A program made the translations under genes and the position numbers. A DNA stretch of 50,095 nucleotides, taken from positions 1 to 50,095 of the forward strand of contig SVRU01000007.1 in the NCBI GenBank assembly GCA_015064665.1. The letters run 5' to 3'. Positions 33,701 through 40,937 of this stretch are shown here, one piece after another. The stretch's first letter is position 1. Each line of letters begins with the position of its first letter. The DNA is from Oscillospiraceae bacterium (GTDB lineage Bacteria; Bacillota_A; Clostridia; Oscillospirales; CAG-272). A model generated the notes under the pieces. That model had not been told where the DNA came from and did not search any database. It saw only the letters and a list, made by a program, of their open reading frames with translations.

Positions 33701-34109
33701 CTTCAAAATTCCAAGTTGTTGTTCCCTGCGAAGAAAGATAAATAGAATTATTTTGATTATCACCAAAATCCTTCCAGTTCGCAGGATCCTCTTTCATAGC
33801 ATCCTGACACTTGTCACTCTCAGACACAAGCTTGCCATCGCTGCCGCTTATGATATTCTTGATATCAACAGTAATCGTCGGGAGATTCTGTGATAAAGAA
33901 TCGGGATCGCCGTACTCCGCAAGATACTCCTCATAGGTGGGAATACCTACGAGAGCCTCCATCTCTTCAAGAGAAGATGCTGTATCACGGTTAGAGCCAT
34001 ACTCGCGATCTTGAGAGGTTGCAGCCGAAGTTGTAAACGCAACCAGGCTGAACAATGTTGTCACAGAAAGGATGATGCAAAGCACTTTCTGAAACAAAAG
34101 CTTCTTCAT
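30786..34109 (-). CDS. giant solute-binding fusion protein of sugar ABC transporter
   Basis: At 1107 residues this is more than twice a normal sugar-binding protein (about 400-550). Residues 1-29 are a Sec signal peptide ending TTSA; no lipobox cysteine follows, unlike most Gram-positive binding proteins. Two beta-sandwich-like, carbohydrate-binding-module-like regions seem to occupy about 75-320 and 335-470 (TTTWNFEVPEGASGYYQIKLVYF; QWAAYKFRVSDTGLYKISMRYL), joined by a TTEPEATTEPDGATTE linker. A helical segment follows. The type-1 binding-protein fold starts near residue 658 (SIDVWLALGRDQ; GPDVYMGLGAADVINYA; VPETWEDLLSMLPVFQ; AAWEFMQWETSSDVQ). GGAGG precedes the ATG. It is first in the operon behind a strong promoter. 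Confidence 0.88.
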   Translation of the reverse strand: MKKLLFQKVLCIILSVTTLFSLVAFTTSAATSQDREYGSNRDTASSLEEMEALVGIPTYEEYLAEYGDPDSLSQNLPTITVDIKNIISGSDGKLVSESDKCQDAMKEDPANWKDFGDNQNNSIYLSSQGTTTWNFEVPEGASGYYQIKLVYFSCITSESSISTIERKLFIDGVAPFKEGSYFTLNKLWGYTNISTTEPEATTEPDGATTEYKQLKDAYCKVVTVIKDGYKTVTTYSLSQDINGNSMSPGIEQSPSWSTYFCQDSTGYNNGYLNFYLAEGGHQLTFAAEREPLIIQSIELVPYSSASNVLPSYESVKEMYAQNGYKPADGEITVIQAEFPDYVSDASVYPSNDKTSSANYPLSPKSQLYNVIGKNSYNALGQWAAYKFRVSDTGLYKISMRYLQSMLQGMYLCRAFRISGGIYGLEDGTPTVPFAEAYDAQFVYNKNWQSKFVSDSNGNEFEFYFEEGVEYTLYVDCSLGSLQNLIQRAENVLNTINDYYLRILQLTGAAPDEYRDYGFLAIMPDVLRGFGVQAKELEDIRVELKELCGTNGSHIATLGTIALLLDEMSRNDGYNVASNMSNLKNYLGTLGTWINDSKKGTLLIDSISICPSDTAKGELPAAKANFFKSAWFEITSFFYSFFTDYDKMGVTETNIDTDVSIDVWLALGRDQSNIWRTMIDAQDGFTAQTGYAVNLKLVTAGTLLPSILSGKGPDVYMGLGAADVINYAIRDAILGISGNIPIENYNNEIFNNTYYTYEGDGKPTTEYRGEEGLTFVSYPFKEYVNANFVQAAMDTVTLLDVTYALPQTMDFSMMFYRMDVLAELGLEVPETWEDLLSMLPVFQSNNMEIGVSYVLALDFMLYQKGGNMWKYTDVPEYAGSKINLDSDIALESFEYVCRLFSDYSFPISFDAANRFRTGEMPLLIGSYQDFYNKIVVYATEIEGLWEFCPLPGCATYDEAGNRTSINYDSLATITATVMLHGCEGEEQLAAWEFMQWETSSDVQSEYGNKLVSILGPSGKYEAANINAIQNLSWTANEKKAILDQIEHMSSIVNYPGSYIYSRYLKFAFLDAVNDGADPVDALSSYIDAINAEITRKREEFGLKTGDPS

Positions 34110-34186
34110 GAATTGGTTCCTCCAAAAATCTTATTGTGCCATGTGCAAACGCAAAACAAGCGCAACATGGGCTTTTAATACAACAG

Positions 34187-34215
34187 ATTATACCATAATA
34201 TATAAAAAAAGTCAA
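34187..34215 (-). promoter_or_regulatory. promoter of the large ABC/DUF5696 operon
   Basis: Minus strand: TTGACT (34210-34215), 17-nt spacer, perfect TATAAT (34187-34192) with extended TGG. Transcription should start near 34180, about 70 nt before the start codon. Confidence 0.85.
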
Positions 34216-34339
34216 GACGGTTTTTTTCGACATTGGAGACAATCCAAATGTTTTGACGTGACAATCAAACCTCAAATTGAAATTAATGCAAACAATTATT
34301 TACACATTTTTTGGCATTTTAAAACAAAATCAAGCATTT

Positions 34340-34417
34340 GTAAATTCTTTTTACTATTTTTGATTGTATTTAAAGGTTTTGTGCAAGCAAATTCGAAAGT
34401 ATGTAAATTCAATTTAC
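34340..34417. repeat. pair of GTAAA...TTTAC inverted repeats (candidate operators)
   Basis: GTAAATTCAATTTAC at 34403-34417 is a perfect 7-bp palindrome around one C. GTAAATTCTTTTTAC at 34340-34354 keeps the five outer pairs at the same 15-nt length. Centres are 63 bp apart, and the nearer site is about 125 bp upstream of the -35 box. They may bind one dimeric regulator. Confidence 0.45.
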
Positions 34418-34523
34418 TTAAATGTTGGTTTTACCATATTTCACCAGTACAGAATTGCGCACAACTTTTATTGGTCAAATTGAACAAATTTCTTCTGTTT
34501 TTTTCTACGTATATAAAAATGAT

Positions 34524-34562
34524 AAAAAAAACGAAAAAAGACACGGTCTATGCCTTTTTTCG
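34524..34562 (-). terminator. terminator of iscS-iscU-mnmA
   Basis: On the minus strand CGAAAAAAGGCA pairs with TGTCTTTTTTCG (12 positions, one G-T), followed by GTTTTTTTTA. It starts 8 nt after the mnmA stop. Confidence 0.88.
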
Positions 34563-34569
34563 CTTGAAT

Positions 34570-35601
34570 TTATTCGATAAAGCCACCTGCGGCAAGCAAA
34601 TCGCCGTCGTAAAACACAGCGGATTGACCGGGAGTTACTGCGCGTTGCGGCACTTGAAGTCTGGCTTCCGCCCTTCCGCCGCCAAGGTATTTCATTATGC
34701 ACTTTACCTTTGGAGCGTGGTATCGGACCTTTACCGAAAGCTCGATTTCCTCGTTCACGTCGGGCTCAGCCATTCCGACGAAATTCATTTCAGAAACGAA
34801 TATTTCATCCTTGAAGGAATCGCTTGGAGAGAGAGTTATCTCATTGTTTATCGGGTTTATTTTCGTTATAAAAACGCGAGTTCCCATTGCAATGCCGAGA
34901 CCCTTTCGCTGACCGACGGTGTACCTTATTATGCCTTGATGTTCGCCGAGAATTTTTCCGTTCTCATCAACGAAATTGCCTCGCGGAGATTTTTCCGTGC
35001 GTTCTTCGATAAAGTCAGCATAATCGCCAGACGGAACAAAACAAATCTCCTGACTTTCATCTCTGTCCGCAGCTTTCAGATTCATATTTGCCGCTTTCTC
35101 TCTTATAACCGACTTTTCGGTTTCCGAAAGAGGCAACATGAGCTTGGATAGCACGTCCTGCTGCAATCGCCACAAAACGTATGTTTGGTCCTTATGGGAG
35201 TCTTTTGAAGATGACAGAGTATAACGACACTCTCCCTTATACTCACGCTTGACAACCTTAGCGTAATGTCCCGTTGCAATTGCATCAAATCCGTTTTCCT
35301 CAGCGTATCGCAGAAGCTCGCGAAATTTCACCTCACTGTTACAGATTATGCAAGGATTAGGAGTCCTTCCCTTCGGATACTCCGACAAAAAATTGCTTAC
35401 AACCTTTTCATCAAACACTTCGCGACAATCTATCGTATGAAGAGTAATTCCGAGACTTGCGGCAGATTCCGCGGCGGCTTCAACGTCGGTGTAGCCGTGC
35501 ATTTTCAATACTGCCCCCTCTACCTTATGCCCTTCTGACATAAGCTCGTATGCCGCGTAAGTGCTGTCAAGCCCGCCGCTCATTCCAAGTAAGATTCGCA
35601 T
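34570..35601 (-). CDS. mnmA: tRNA 2-thiouridine(34) synthase
   Basis: MnmA adenylates U34 of tRNA-Lys, -Glu and -Gln and inserts sulfur delivered from a cysteine desulfurase. This 343-residue protein is slightly shorter than usual (about 360). It carries the PP-loop MSGGLDSTYAAYEL (residues 7-20), the first catalytic cysteine in GRTPNPCIICNSEVKF, GHYAK, the second catalytic cysteine in ESQEICFVPSGDY, and VGQRKGLGIA. The start overlaps the iscU stop by one base (TGATG), so the sulfur donor, scaffold and acceptor are encoded in a single coupled operon. All catalytic residues look intact. Confidence 0.95.
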   Translation of the reverse strand: MRILLGMSGGLDSTYAAYELMSEGHKVEGAVLKMHGYTDVEAAAESAASLGITLHTIDCREVFDEKVVSNFLSEYPKGRTPNPCIICNSEVKFRELLRYAEENGFDAIATGHYAKVVKREYKGECRYTLSSSKDSHKDQTYVLWRLQQDVLSKLMLPLSETEKSVIREKAANMNLKAADRDESQEICFVPSGDYADFIEERTEKSPRGNFVDENGKILGEHQGIIRYTVGQRKGLGIAMGTRVFITKINPINNEITLSPSDSFKDEIFVSEMNFVGMAEPDVNEEIELSVKVRYHAPKVKCIMKYLGGGRAEARLQVPQRAVTPGQSAVFYDGDLLAAGGFIE

Positions 35602-36014
35602 CAGTGCTCTTCGTGGCTCTTCTCTATTTCAAAGTCAACAGGTCTGCCTATCTTGTTGTAATAATCGGCAACAGCGGTCTTTACCGCTTCCTCGGCAAGA
35701 ACCGAGCAATGAACCTTTACGGGCGGAAGTCCGTCAAGAGCCTCAACGACGACCTGATTTGTCAACTTCAGCGCCTCCTCAATAGTATGACCTTTTATAA
35801 GTTCGGTTGCCATTGACGACGTTGCGATTGCGGCACCGCAACCGAAGGTCTTGAATTTGCAATCGGTAATAACGTCGTTCTCTATTTTGAGATACATCTT
35901 CATTATATCTCCGCACTTAGCGTTACCGACGGTACCTACGCCGTCCGCATTCTCGATTTCACCAACGTTTCTTGGATTTGTAAAATGATCCATTACCTTT
36001 TCACTGTATTTCAT
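35601..36014 (-). CDS. iscU: Fe-S cluster scaffold IscU/NifU-N
   Basis: A 137-residue scaffold on which Fe-S clusters are assembled with sulfur from IscS. The three cluster cysteines are in NAKCGD (residue ~34), KTFGCGAA (~59) and VHCSVLAEEA (~103). The start MKYSEKVMDHFTNPRNVG is the standard N-terminus. An acidic, His-containing tail (EIEKSHEEH) follows the domain. It is coupled at both ends by one-base overlaps (TAATG with iscS, TGATG with mnmA). The distance between the second and third cysteines (no ~20-residue insert) supports IscU/NifU over SufU. Confidence 0.93.
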   Translation of the reverse strand: MKYSEKVMDHFTNPRNVGEIENADGVGTVGNAKCGDIMKMYLKIENDVITDCKFKTFGCGAAIATSSMATELIKGHTIEEALKLTNQVVVEALDGLPPVKVHCSVLAEEAVKTAVADYYNKIGRPVDFEIEKSHEEH

Positions 36015-37201
36015 TATTTATTCTCCGTACTGTTTTTAACGACATCCTCCCAAAGAGGACTCATATTTCTGAGTTTTTCGACAATTGCAGGAAGCGTTGC
36101 TATAATATAATCAACGTCCTCCTCCGTGGTTTCGTGAGAAATCGAAAGTCTGAGCGAGCCGTGCGCTTTCTCGTGGGGCACGCCCATAGCAAGAAGCACG
36201 TGGGAGGCTTCAAGAGACGCAGACGAGCATGCAGAGCCCGTCGAAGCGCAGATGCCCGATATATCAAGCCATAGAAGCAGGCTTTCTCCCTCTATATACT
36301 CAAATCCAACGTTAACGTTTCCTGCAAGACGCTTCGTTTTGTGACCGTTAAGCTTCGAGTATGGTATTTTTGTTATTTCCGAAATCAGTCTGTCGCGCAT
36401 TTGTTCAACGCGGGGCAGATCCTTGATTTTTTCTTTAGCAACCTCAAGAGCTCGCGCGAGACCTATAATATAAGGAAGATTTTCGGTACCGCCGCGCTTT
36501 CTTCTCTCCTGTCCTCCGCCGTCTATAAGATTCGCGATATTTACGCCTCGGCGAACAAAAAGCATGCCGATTCCTTTTGGCGCATGAAGCTTATGCCCCG
36601 ACAGAGCCAACATATCAACATTCAATAAAGAGAGGTCGATATCCAGGTTTCCGACCGCTTGAACGGCATCGGTAAATACGAGAGCTCCCTTTTCGTGAGC
36701 TATATCGCAAACCTCGTCAATCGGCTGAATCGTTCCAACCTCGTTATTTGCATACATAATTGCAACGACTGCGGTTTTATCGGTAACTGCCTTGCGAAGC
36801 TCGTCAAGATTCAAAACACCGTCCTCGTCAACACCGACGTAGGTGACGGTAAACCCTTCCTTTTCAAGCGCTTCACAGGTGTTGAGAACTGCATGATGCT
36901 CTATTTTACTGGTTACTATATGTGTTCTGCCCTTGGCGCGCATTTTTATTGCAGCACCCTTTATTGCCCAGTTATCAGCCTCAGTACCGCAGGAGGTGAA
37001 ATATATCTCGGACGACTGACAGTTAAAGACCTTTGCAATCCTTTCTCTTGCTCCGTCAAGAAGCTCCTTTGCCTCACGCCCCTTCGAGTGCATGCTTGAG
37101 GGGTTTCCCCACGCGCTTTCAAAGCACGGAGTCATAGCTTCTATAACTTCACGGCTTACGGGCGTCGTTGCAGCATTATCCGCATAAACAAATCTAGCCA
37201 T
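36014..37201 (-). CDS. iscS: cysteine desulfurase IscS/NifS
   Basis: PLP enzyme of 395 residues that converts cysteine to alanine and a persulfide for Fe-S assembly and tRNA thiolation. It shows YADNAATTPVSREV at the N-terminus, FTSCGTEADNWAIKGA, SKIEHHAVL, the PLP-lysine motif DMLALSGHKLHAPKGIGMLFVR and the active-site cysteine loop SGICASTGSACSSASLEASHVL. I use ATG 37199-37201, where AGGA is 6 nt upstream; an ATG two codons earlier is part of that ribosome-binding site. It heads the iscS-iscU-mnmA operon; no iscR-like repressor gene is adjacent. Confidence 0.95.
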   Translation of the reverse strand: MARFVYADNAATTPVSREVIEAMTPCFESAWGNPSSMHSKGREAKELLDGARERIAKVFNCQSSEIYFTSCGTEADNWAIKGAAIKMRAKGRTHIVTSKIEHHAVLNTCEALEKEGFTVTYVGVDEDGVLNLDELRKAVTDKTAVVAIMYANNEVGTIQPIDEVCDIAHEKGALVFTDAVQAVGNLDIDLSLLNVDMLALSGHKLHAPKGIGMLFVRRGVNIANLIDGGGQERRKRGGTENLPYIIGLARALEVAKEKIKDLPRVEQMRDRLISEITKIPYSKLNGHKTKRLAGNVNVGFEYIEGESLLLWLDISGICASTGSACSSASLEASHVLLAMGVPHEKAHGSLRLSISHETTEEDVDYIIATLPAIVEKLRNMSPLWEDVVKNSTENK

Positions 37202-37568
37202 TTTCATCCTTTATTTCAAAGCGCCGTCATATCCGCTAGCGCTCCGTTTTTTTTATTTTGAAATTTAGTTCCGATATATTCTATACCATTTTTGTCAATT
37301 TTTCAATACAATAGCCAAAATCCAAAATGTTAATTTTGTATGAACACGCATTTTTTTGTTCGAGCTCTTTTAAAAAATAACATGTTTTTCAGCACCGCGA
37401 CGGTATTTTCTTTGTTTTTTTATACTTTTTTTATCGACAGGATACGTCATTCGGTTTTTTTACAATAAAATTTAATTCATAAATTCTTTTCAAATTCGCC
37501 AATCTTTATTATTGAATATTAGGAAAAAATATATTAAACTACAGATGTAAAATAAAAAAGGAAAGATT
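37202..37568. promoter_or_regulatory. divergent intergenic region iscS / M3 peptidase
   Basis: 367 bp, very AT-rich. It holds the iscS promoter at 37278-37306 (minus). For the plus strand a possible promoter is TTGAAT (37512-37517), 17 nt, TAAACT (37535-37540). Nothing else with clear structure is seen; the middle ~150 bp is unexplained T-rich sequence. Confidence 0.5.
37278..37306 (-). promoter_or_regulatory. promoter of iscS operon
   Basis: Minus strand TTGAAA (37301-37306), 17 nt, TAGAAT (37278-37283). The leader to the start is about 70 nt and contains a short GC-rich inverted repeat. Confidence 0.6.
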
Positions 37569-39407
37569 ATGAAAAAATATTTAACGACATTTCTTCTTCT
37601 CGCTTTTCTTGCCACAGGCATATTCACGCTTTACGCCTGTCAAGACGGTGTGACAGACGGCGATAACGAATCCGGTGGCGGCAACAACGATGACGAAGCT
37701 ATAATAGTTCCGGAATACAAAGACTACCTTCGCGGAACGGTAAACTTCTCCGACATATCTTATCAAAGGCCGGATATAGACCAAATTATATCCGACTTCG
37801 ACGCAGTTTGCTCGGCTATCGAAGAAAACACGGAGACATTTGAGAAACAGCTTGAGATGATTAAAGCACTTGAAGACGGTTATAACGAGCTTCTGACGAT
37901 GCGTTCTTACGCCAATATACTTGCATACAAGGATACCTCTAACGCTTATTGGCAGGCAGAGAATGAATATATTTCGACTAATTTCCCGTCCTTTTCGAAA
38001 TCGGTCGAAAATATGCTCGTAACTGCTGCAAATTCTGCGCACGCAGAGAGGTTCGAGGAAGAATATTTTCAAAACGACCTTATCGCCACATACAAAGACG
38101 GAGGAAAATATACCGATGAGGTGGTTGAGCTTATGGAGGCGGAGGCTGAACTTGAGTCAAGATACTCTTCCCTCTCTACTGCCAACGTTACTATTGCATA
38201 CAAATTTAAAAGAGATACAGTAGATAACATTCTCGCTTTTTACGCAGATTCTCTGGGAATTAATTCCGAGGAGTACAAGACAGTCGAAACAGACTGTCTT
38301 GAAATTTACGAATCCGAGGTGCAAAAATTATCCGAGGAGCTGTTGGTTGATCTGTTTAAAATACGCCGAGATATCAGCGATGAGTTCGGACACACAAGCT
38401 ACGCTGAATTTGCATATGACGTTATGGATCACGAATATTCAGAAAGTGATTTTGAAAACTTTCTCTGTGATATTTCAAGATTTCTTCTCCCCGTATATCA
38501 GAAGCTTTCAAGCTATATATTCAATCAGTATGACTTTTCGAACCGCGGACAAATCGAACAAAACCGCCTTATCAACGGAACGGCTGACATTATGAAAAAC
38601 GCAGATGCCAAGCTATACGAAATATATTCGTATATGCTCCAGCACTCTCTTTTTGACGTTTCTCCCTCATCAAGCAACCGTTTTGACGGAGCGTTTACCG
38701 CATATCTTGACTCATACAATGCTCCGTTTATATTTATTTCAACCGAAGGTGACGTCACAGATTATACCGTTCTTTGCCATGAGTTCGGTCATTTTGCAGA
38801 CTATTATATCAATTACTCGGCGTCAACCTCTCTTGATCTTTCCGAGGTTTCAAGCCAAGCTCTCGAGCTGCTTGCTCTCACTCAATTTGACGGCATTCTA
38901 TCAGAGCAAACGGTAAACAATCTGACGCTTTATAAAATCGAACAAACACTGAGCTGTATAATTTTCCAAGGATTTTATGCCGCTTTTGAACATATTGCAT
39001 ACGACATCCCGAAGGAAAACATCAGTATTGAAACGCTAAACGATGCCGTCAAGACAGCGGCAACAACCGTAGGACTTAATTCAAACGTGATAGACGCTCT
39101 TGGATACGTAACGATTCCCCATATTTTCCTTTACCCATTCTACGTTCAATCCTATTGCACGTCTGCCGCATTATCTCTCGAAATATATTTTGCGGAGCTA
39201 AACGATGATGGAAGCGGATTTGAAGTGTATATGGAGCTTCTTGACAGAGGCGAGGATAAACTGACGTTTGACGAGCATCTTGAAAGAGTCGGACTTACGT
39301 CGCCCCTTGAAAGCGACTATCTGAGAGTTATCGCGGACAGAATTCATTACGAGCTTATGGGCTCCCATTATTTTAAAGATTATAACGGTGGGGAAAACGC
39401 CGCGTAG
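37569..39407 (+). CDS. secreted lipoprotein M3-family metallopeptidase (oligoendopeptidase-like)
   Basis: A 612-residue zinc peptidase. Residues 1-19 form a lipoprotein signal with the lipobox LYAC (Cys ~20), then an acidic linker rich in D, E, G and N. The body is the helical M3/PepF fold, with HEFGHFADYYI (HExxH, near residue 400) and a downstream glutamate region SLDLSEVSSQALELL that supplies the third ligand. The C-terminal YPFYVQSYCTSAALSLEIYFAEL also fits PepF-like proteins. Most M3 oligopeptidases are cytoplasmic; this one should be anchored outside the membrane, trimming peptides before uptake. AAAGGAAAG precedes the ATG. It is transcribed alone. Confidence 0.9.
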   Translation: MKKYLTTFLLLAFLATGIFTLYACQDGVTDGDNESGGGNNDDEAIIVPEYKDYLRGTVNFSDISYQRPDIDQIISDFDAVCSAIEENTETFEKQLEMIKALEDGYNELLTMRSYANILAYKDTSNAYWQAENEYISTNFPSFSKSVENMLVTAANSAHAERFEEEYFQNDLIATYKDGGKYTDEVVELMEAEAELESRYSSLSTANVTIAYKFKRDTVDNILAFYADSLGINSEEYKTVETDCLEIYESEVQKLSEELLVDLFKIRRDISDEFGHTSYAEFAYDVMDHEYSESDFENFLCDISRFLLPVYQKLSSYIFNQYDFSNRGQIEQNRLINGTADIMKNADAKLYEIYSYMLQHSLFDVSPSSSNRFDGAFTAYLDSYNAPFIFISTEGDVTDYTVLCHEFGHFADYYINYSASTSLDLSEVSSQALELLALTQFDGILSEQTVNNLTLYKIEQTLSCIIFQGFYAAFEHIAYDIPKENISIETLNDAVKTAATTVGLNSNVIDALGYVTIPHIFLYPFYVQSYCTSAALSLEIYFAELNDDGSGFEVYMELLDRGEDKLTFDEHLERVGLTSPLESDYLRVIADRIHYELMGSHYFKDYNGGENAA

Positions 39408-39414
39408 AAAACCG

Positions 39415-39451
39415 AGCGACAAAGCGTCAGATTATAAGGTGCTTTGTCGCT
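39415..39451 (+). terminator. terminator after M3 peptidase
   Basis: AGCGACAAAGC pairs perfectly with GCTTTGTCGCT (11 bp, 15-nt loop), 7 nt after the stop. The T-tract is weak (TTGCTTTA). Confidence 0.65.
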
Positions 39452-39507
39452 TTGCTTTATAATATGACACTTACGCGTATTTTCCTATTTTTTGGTAGGT
39501 ATTTTAC

Positions 39508-39536
39508 TTGACTTTTTTTACCGAAAGCTTTATAAT
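39508..39536 (+). promoter_or_regulatory. trkA promoter
   Basis: TTGACT (39508-39513), exactly 17 nt, perfect TATAAT (39531-39536). The start codon follows 32 nt later. Confidence 0.85.
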
Positions 39537-39568
39537 TATATTTACATAAAATCGTTAGAGGTAAAACT

Positions 39569-40930
39569 ATGAATATTATTATTGTCGGATGCGGTCAGGT
39601 CGGTGAAACGCTTGCTGCCGAGCTTGGTTCGGAAGGAAACGATATAACGGTTATAGATCTTTCCCCCGAAAAGATATACTCAATAACCTCAAAGCTTGAC
39701 GTAATGGGCGCAACGGGAAACGGAGCAACGCTTACGACGCTTAACGAAGCAGGCATTGAAAAAGCCGATCTTCTTATAGCCGTTACGGGCTCTGACGAAT
39801 TAAATCTGCTTTGCTGTCTTATTGCAAAAAGGCACGGAAAATGCCGCGTTATTGCGCGAATCCAAAACCCCGTGTACAATTCCGAGATATCTTATCTCAA
39901 AAACGAGCTTGGACTCGCAATGGTTATAAATCCCGAATACGCCGCCGCCGAAGAAATAGCGCGTATTTTACGTTTCCCTGCCGCAAGCAAAATAGAAACC
40001 TTTGCAAAAGAACGCGTCGAACTTCTGAAATTCAGAATTCCAGACAACTCAATGCTCGTTGGAATGTCGGTAAAAAACGTTATCACAAAGCTTAAAAGCG
40101 ACGTTCTTATTTGCACCTGCGAAAGAGACAATGAAGCGCATATCGTAAACGGTGATTTCGTTTTTGAAGAGCACGATTTTATCTCTATTATCGCCTCTCC
40201 CGCAAACGCAAGCGATTTTTTCAAAAAAATCGGCATAAAAGGTCACTCAATAAAGGATGCATTCATCGTCGGAGCGGGACATATCACCTATTATCTGTGC
40301 GATATTCTGAAAAAATCCGGCATCTCAATCAAGGTAATAGACGGTAACAACGCAAGATGCGAAGAGCTCGCCTCTCTCTATGAATACGTCACCGTTATCT
40401 GCGGAGACGAGACCGATCAAGAGCTTCTTATCGAGGAAGGTATAGAGAAAACCGACGCCTTTCTGTCTGCTACCTCTTCCGATGAGGAAAACATATTCCT
40501 CTCGCTTTCCGCCAAGAAATACGGACACGGAAAGATTATGACTAAAATCGACAAACCCGAATATGATGACGTCATAAAACATCTTGAGCTTGACACAACG
40601 ATATATCCAAAGAGCATAACGTCGGACATAATCACAAGATACGTGCGAGCTATGAAAAACACGCTTGGAAGCAATGTGGAAACTATGTACACCGTTATAA
40701 AAGATGAGGTTGAAGCTACGGAATTTTTAATAGGCAACACCTCACCCGTGATAAATATTCCGCTCGCAAAGCTTGGCCCGATGCTCAAAAAAGACGTACT
40801 TGTTGCCGCAATTTTTCGCAATGATACCGTTATTATCCCACACGGTCAGGATGAGATAAAATCAGGGGATTCGGTGGTAATCGTTTCAAAATTGCTCGGT
40901 ATAAATGATATCTCCGACATAATTAGGTGA
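39569..40930 (+). CDS. trkA: Trk potassium uptake regulatory subunit
   Basis: A 453-residue cytoplasmic gating subunit. It has two tandem RCK units: the first Rossmann fold begins MNIIIVGCGQVGETLAAELG and the second begins AFIVGAGHITYYLCDILKKSG near residue 230. Each is followed by a TrkA-C domain (about 145-220 and 370-450). The first Rossmann motif (GCGQVG) is a good NAD(H) site; the second (GAGHIT) has lost its last glycine. The protein binds nucleotides and opens the TrkH channel. AGAGGT precedes the ATG. The trkH gene starts 7 nt after the stop, so the pair is one operon. Confidence 0.95.
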   Translation: MNIIIVGCGQVGETLAAELGSEGNDITVIDLSPEKIYSITSKLDVMGATGNGATLTTLNEAGIEKADLLIAVTGSDELNLLCCLIAKRHGKCRVIARIQNPVYNSEISYLKNELGLAMVINPEYAAAEEIARILRFPAASKIETFAKERVELLKFRIPDNSMLVGMSVKNVITKLKSDVLICTCERDNEAHIVNGDFVFEEHDFISIIASPANASDFFKKIGIKGHSIKDAFIVGAGHITYYLCDILKKSGISIKVIDGNNARCEELASLYEYVTVICGDETDQELLIEEGIEKTDAFLSATSSDEENIFLSLSAKKYGHGKIMTKIDKPEYDDVIKHLELDTTIYPKSITSDIITRYVRAMKNTLGSNVETMYTVIKDEVEATEFLIGNTSPVINIPLAKLGPMLKKDVLVAAIFRNDTVIIPHGQDEIKSGDSVVIVSKLLGINDISDIIR

Positions 40931-40937
40931 TTCGAAT

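Larger units (their letters stand above)
34110..34569. promoter_or_regulatory. intergenic control region of the ABC operon
   Basis: This 460-bp gene-free, AT-rich stretch holds the operon promoter (34187-34215), a 5' leader of about 70 nt with a possible stem (GCCCATGT with ACATGGC), two 15-nt inverted repeats (34340-34354 and 34403-34417) and the mnmA terminator (34524-34562). A plus-strand open frame runs through it into mnmA but has no ribosome-binding site and reads antisense to mnmA, so I do not call a gene. Confidence 0.7.

Noticed and set aside
34108..35151. 347-residue plus-strand open frame through the transporter upstream region
   Set aside because: Most of it is antisense to mnmA, whose motifs are complete; it lacks a ribosome-binding site, and its first third crosses promoter and terminator sequences.
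37307..37511. Possible small RNA in the T-rich gap between iscS and the M3 peptidase
   Set aside because: No promoter plus terminator combination or stable stem could be found.
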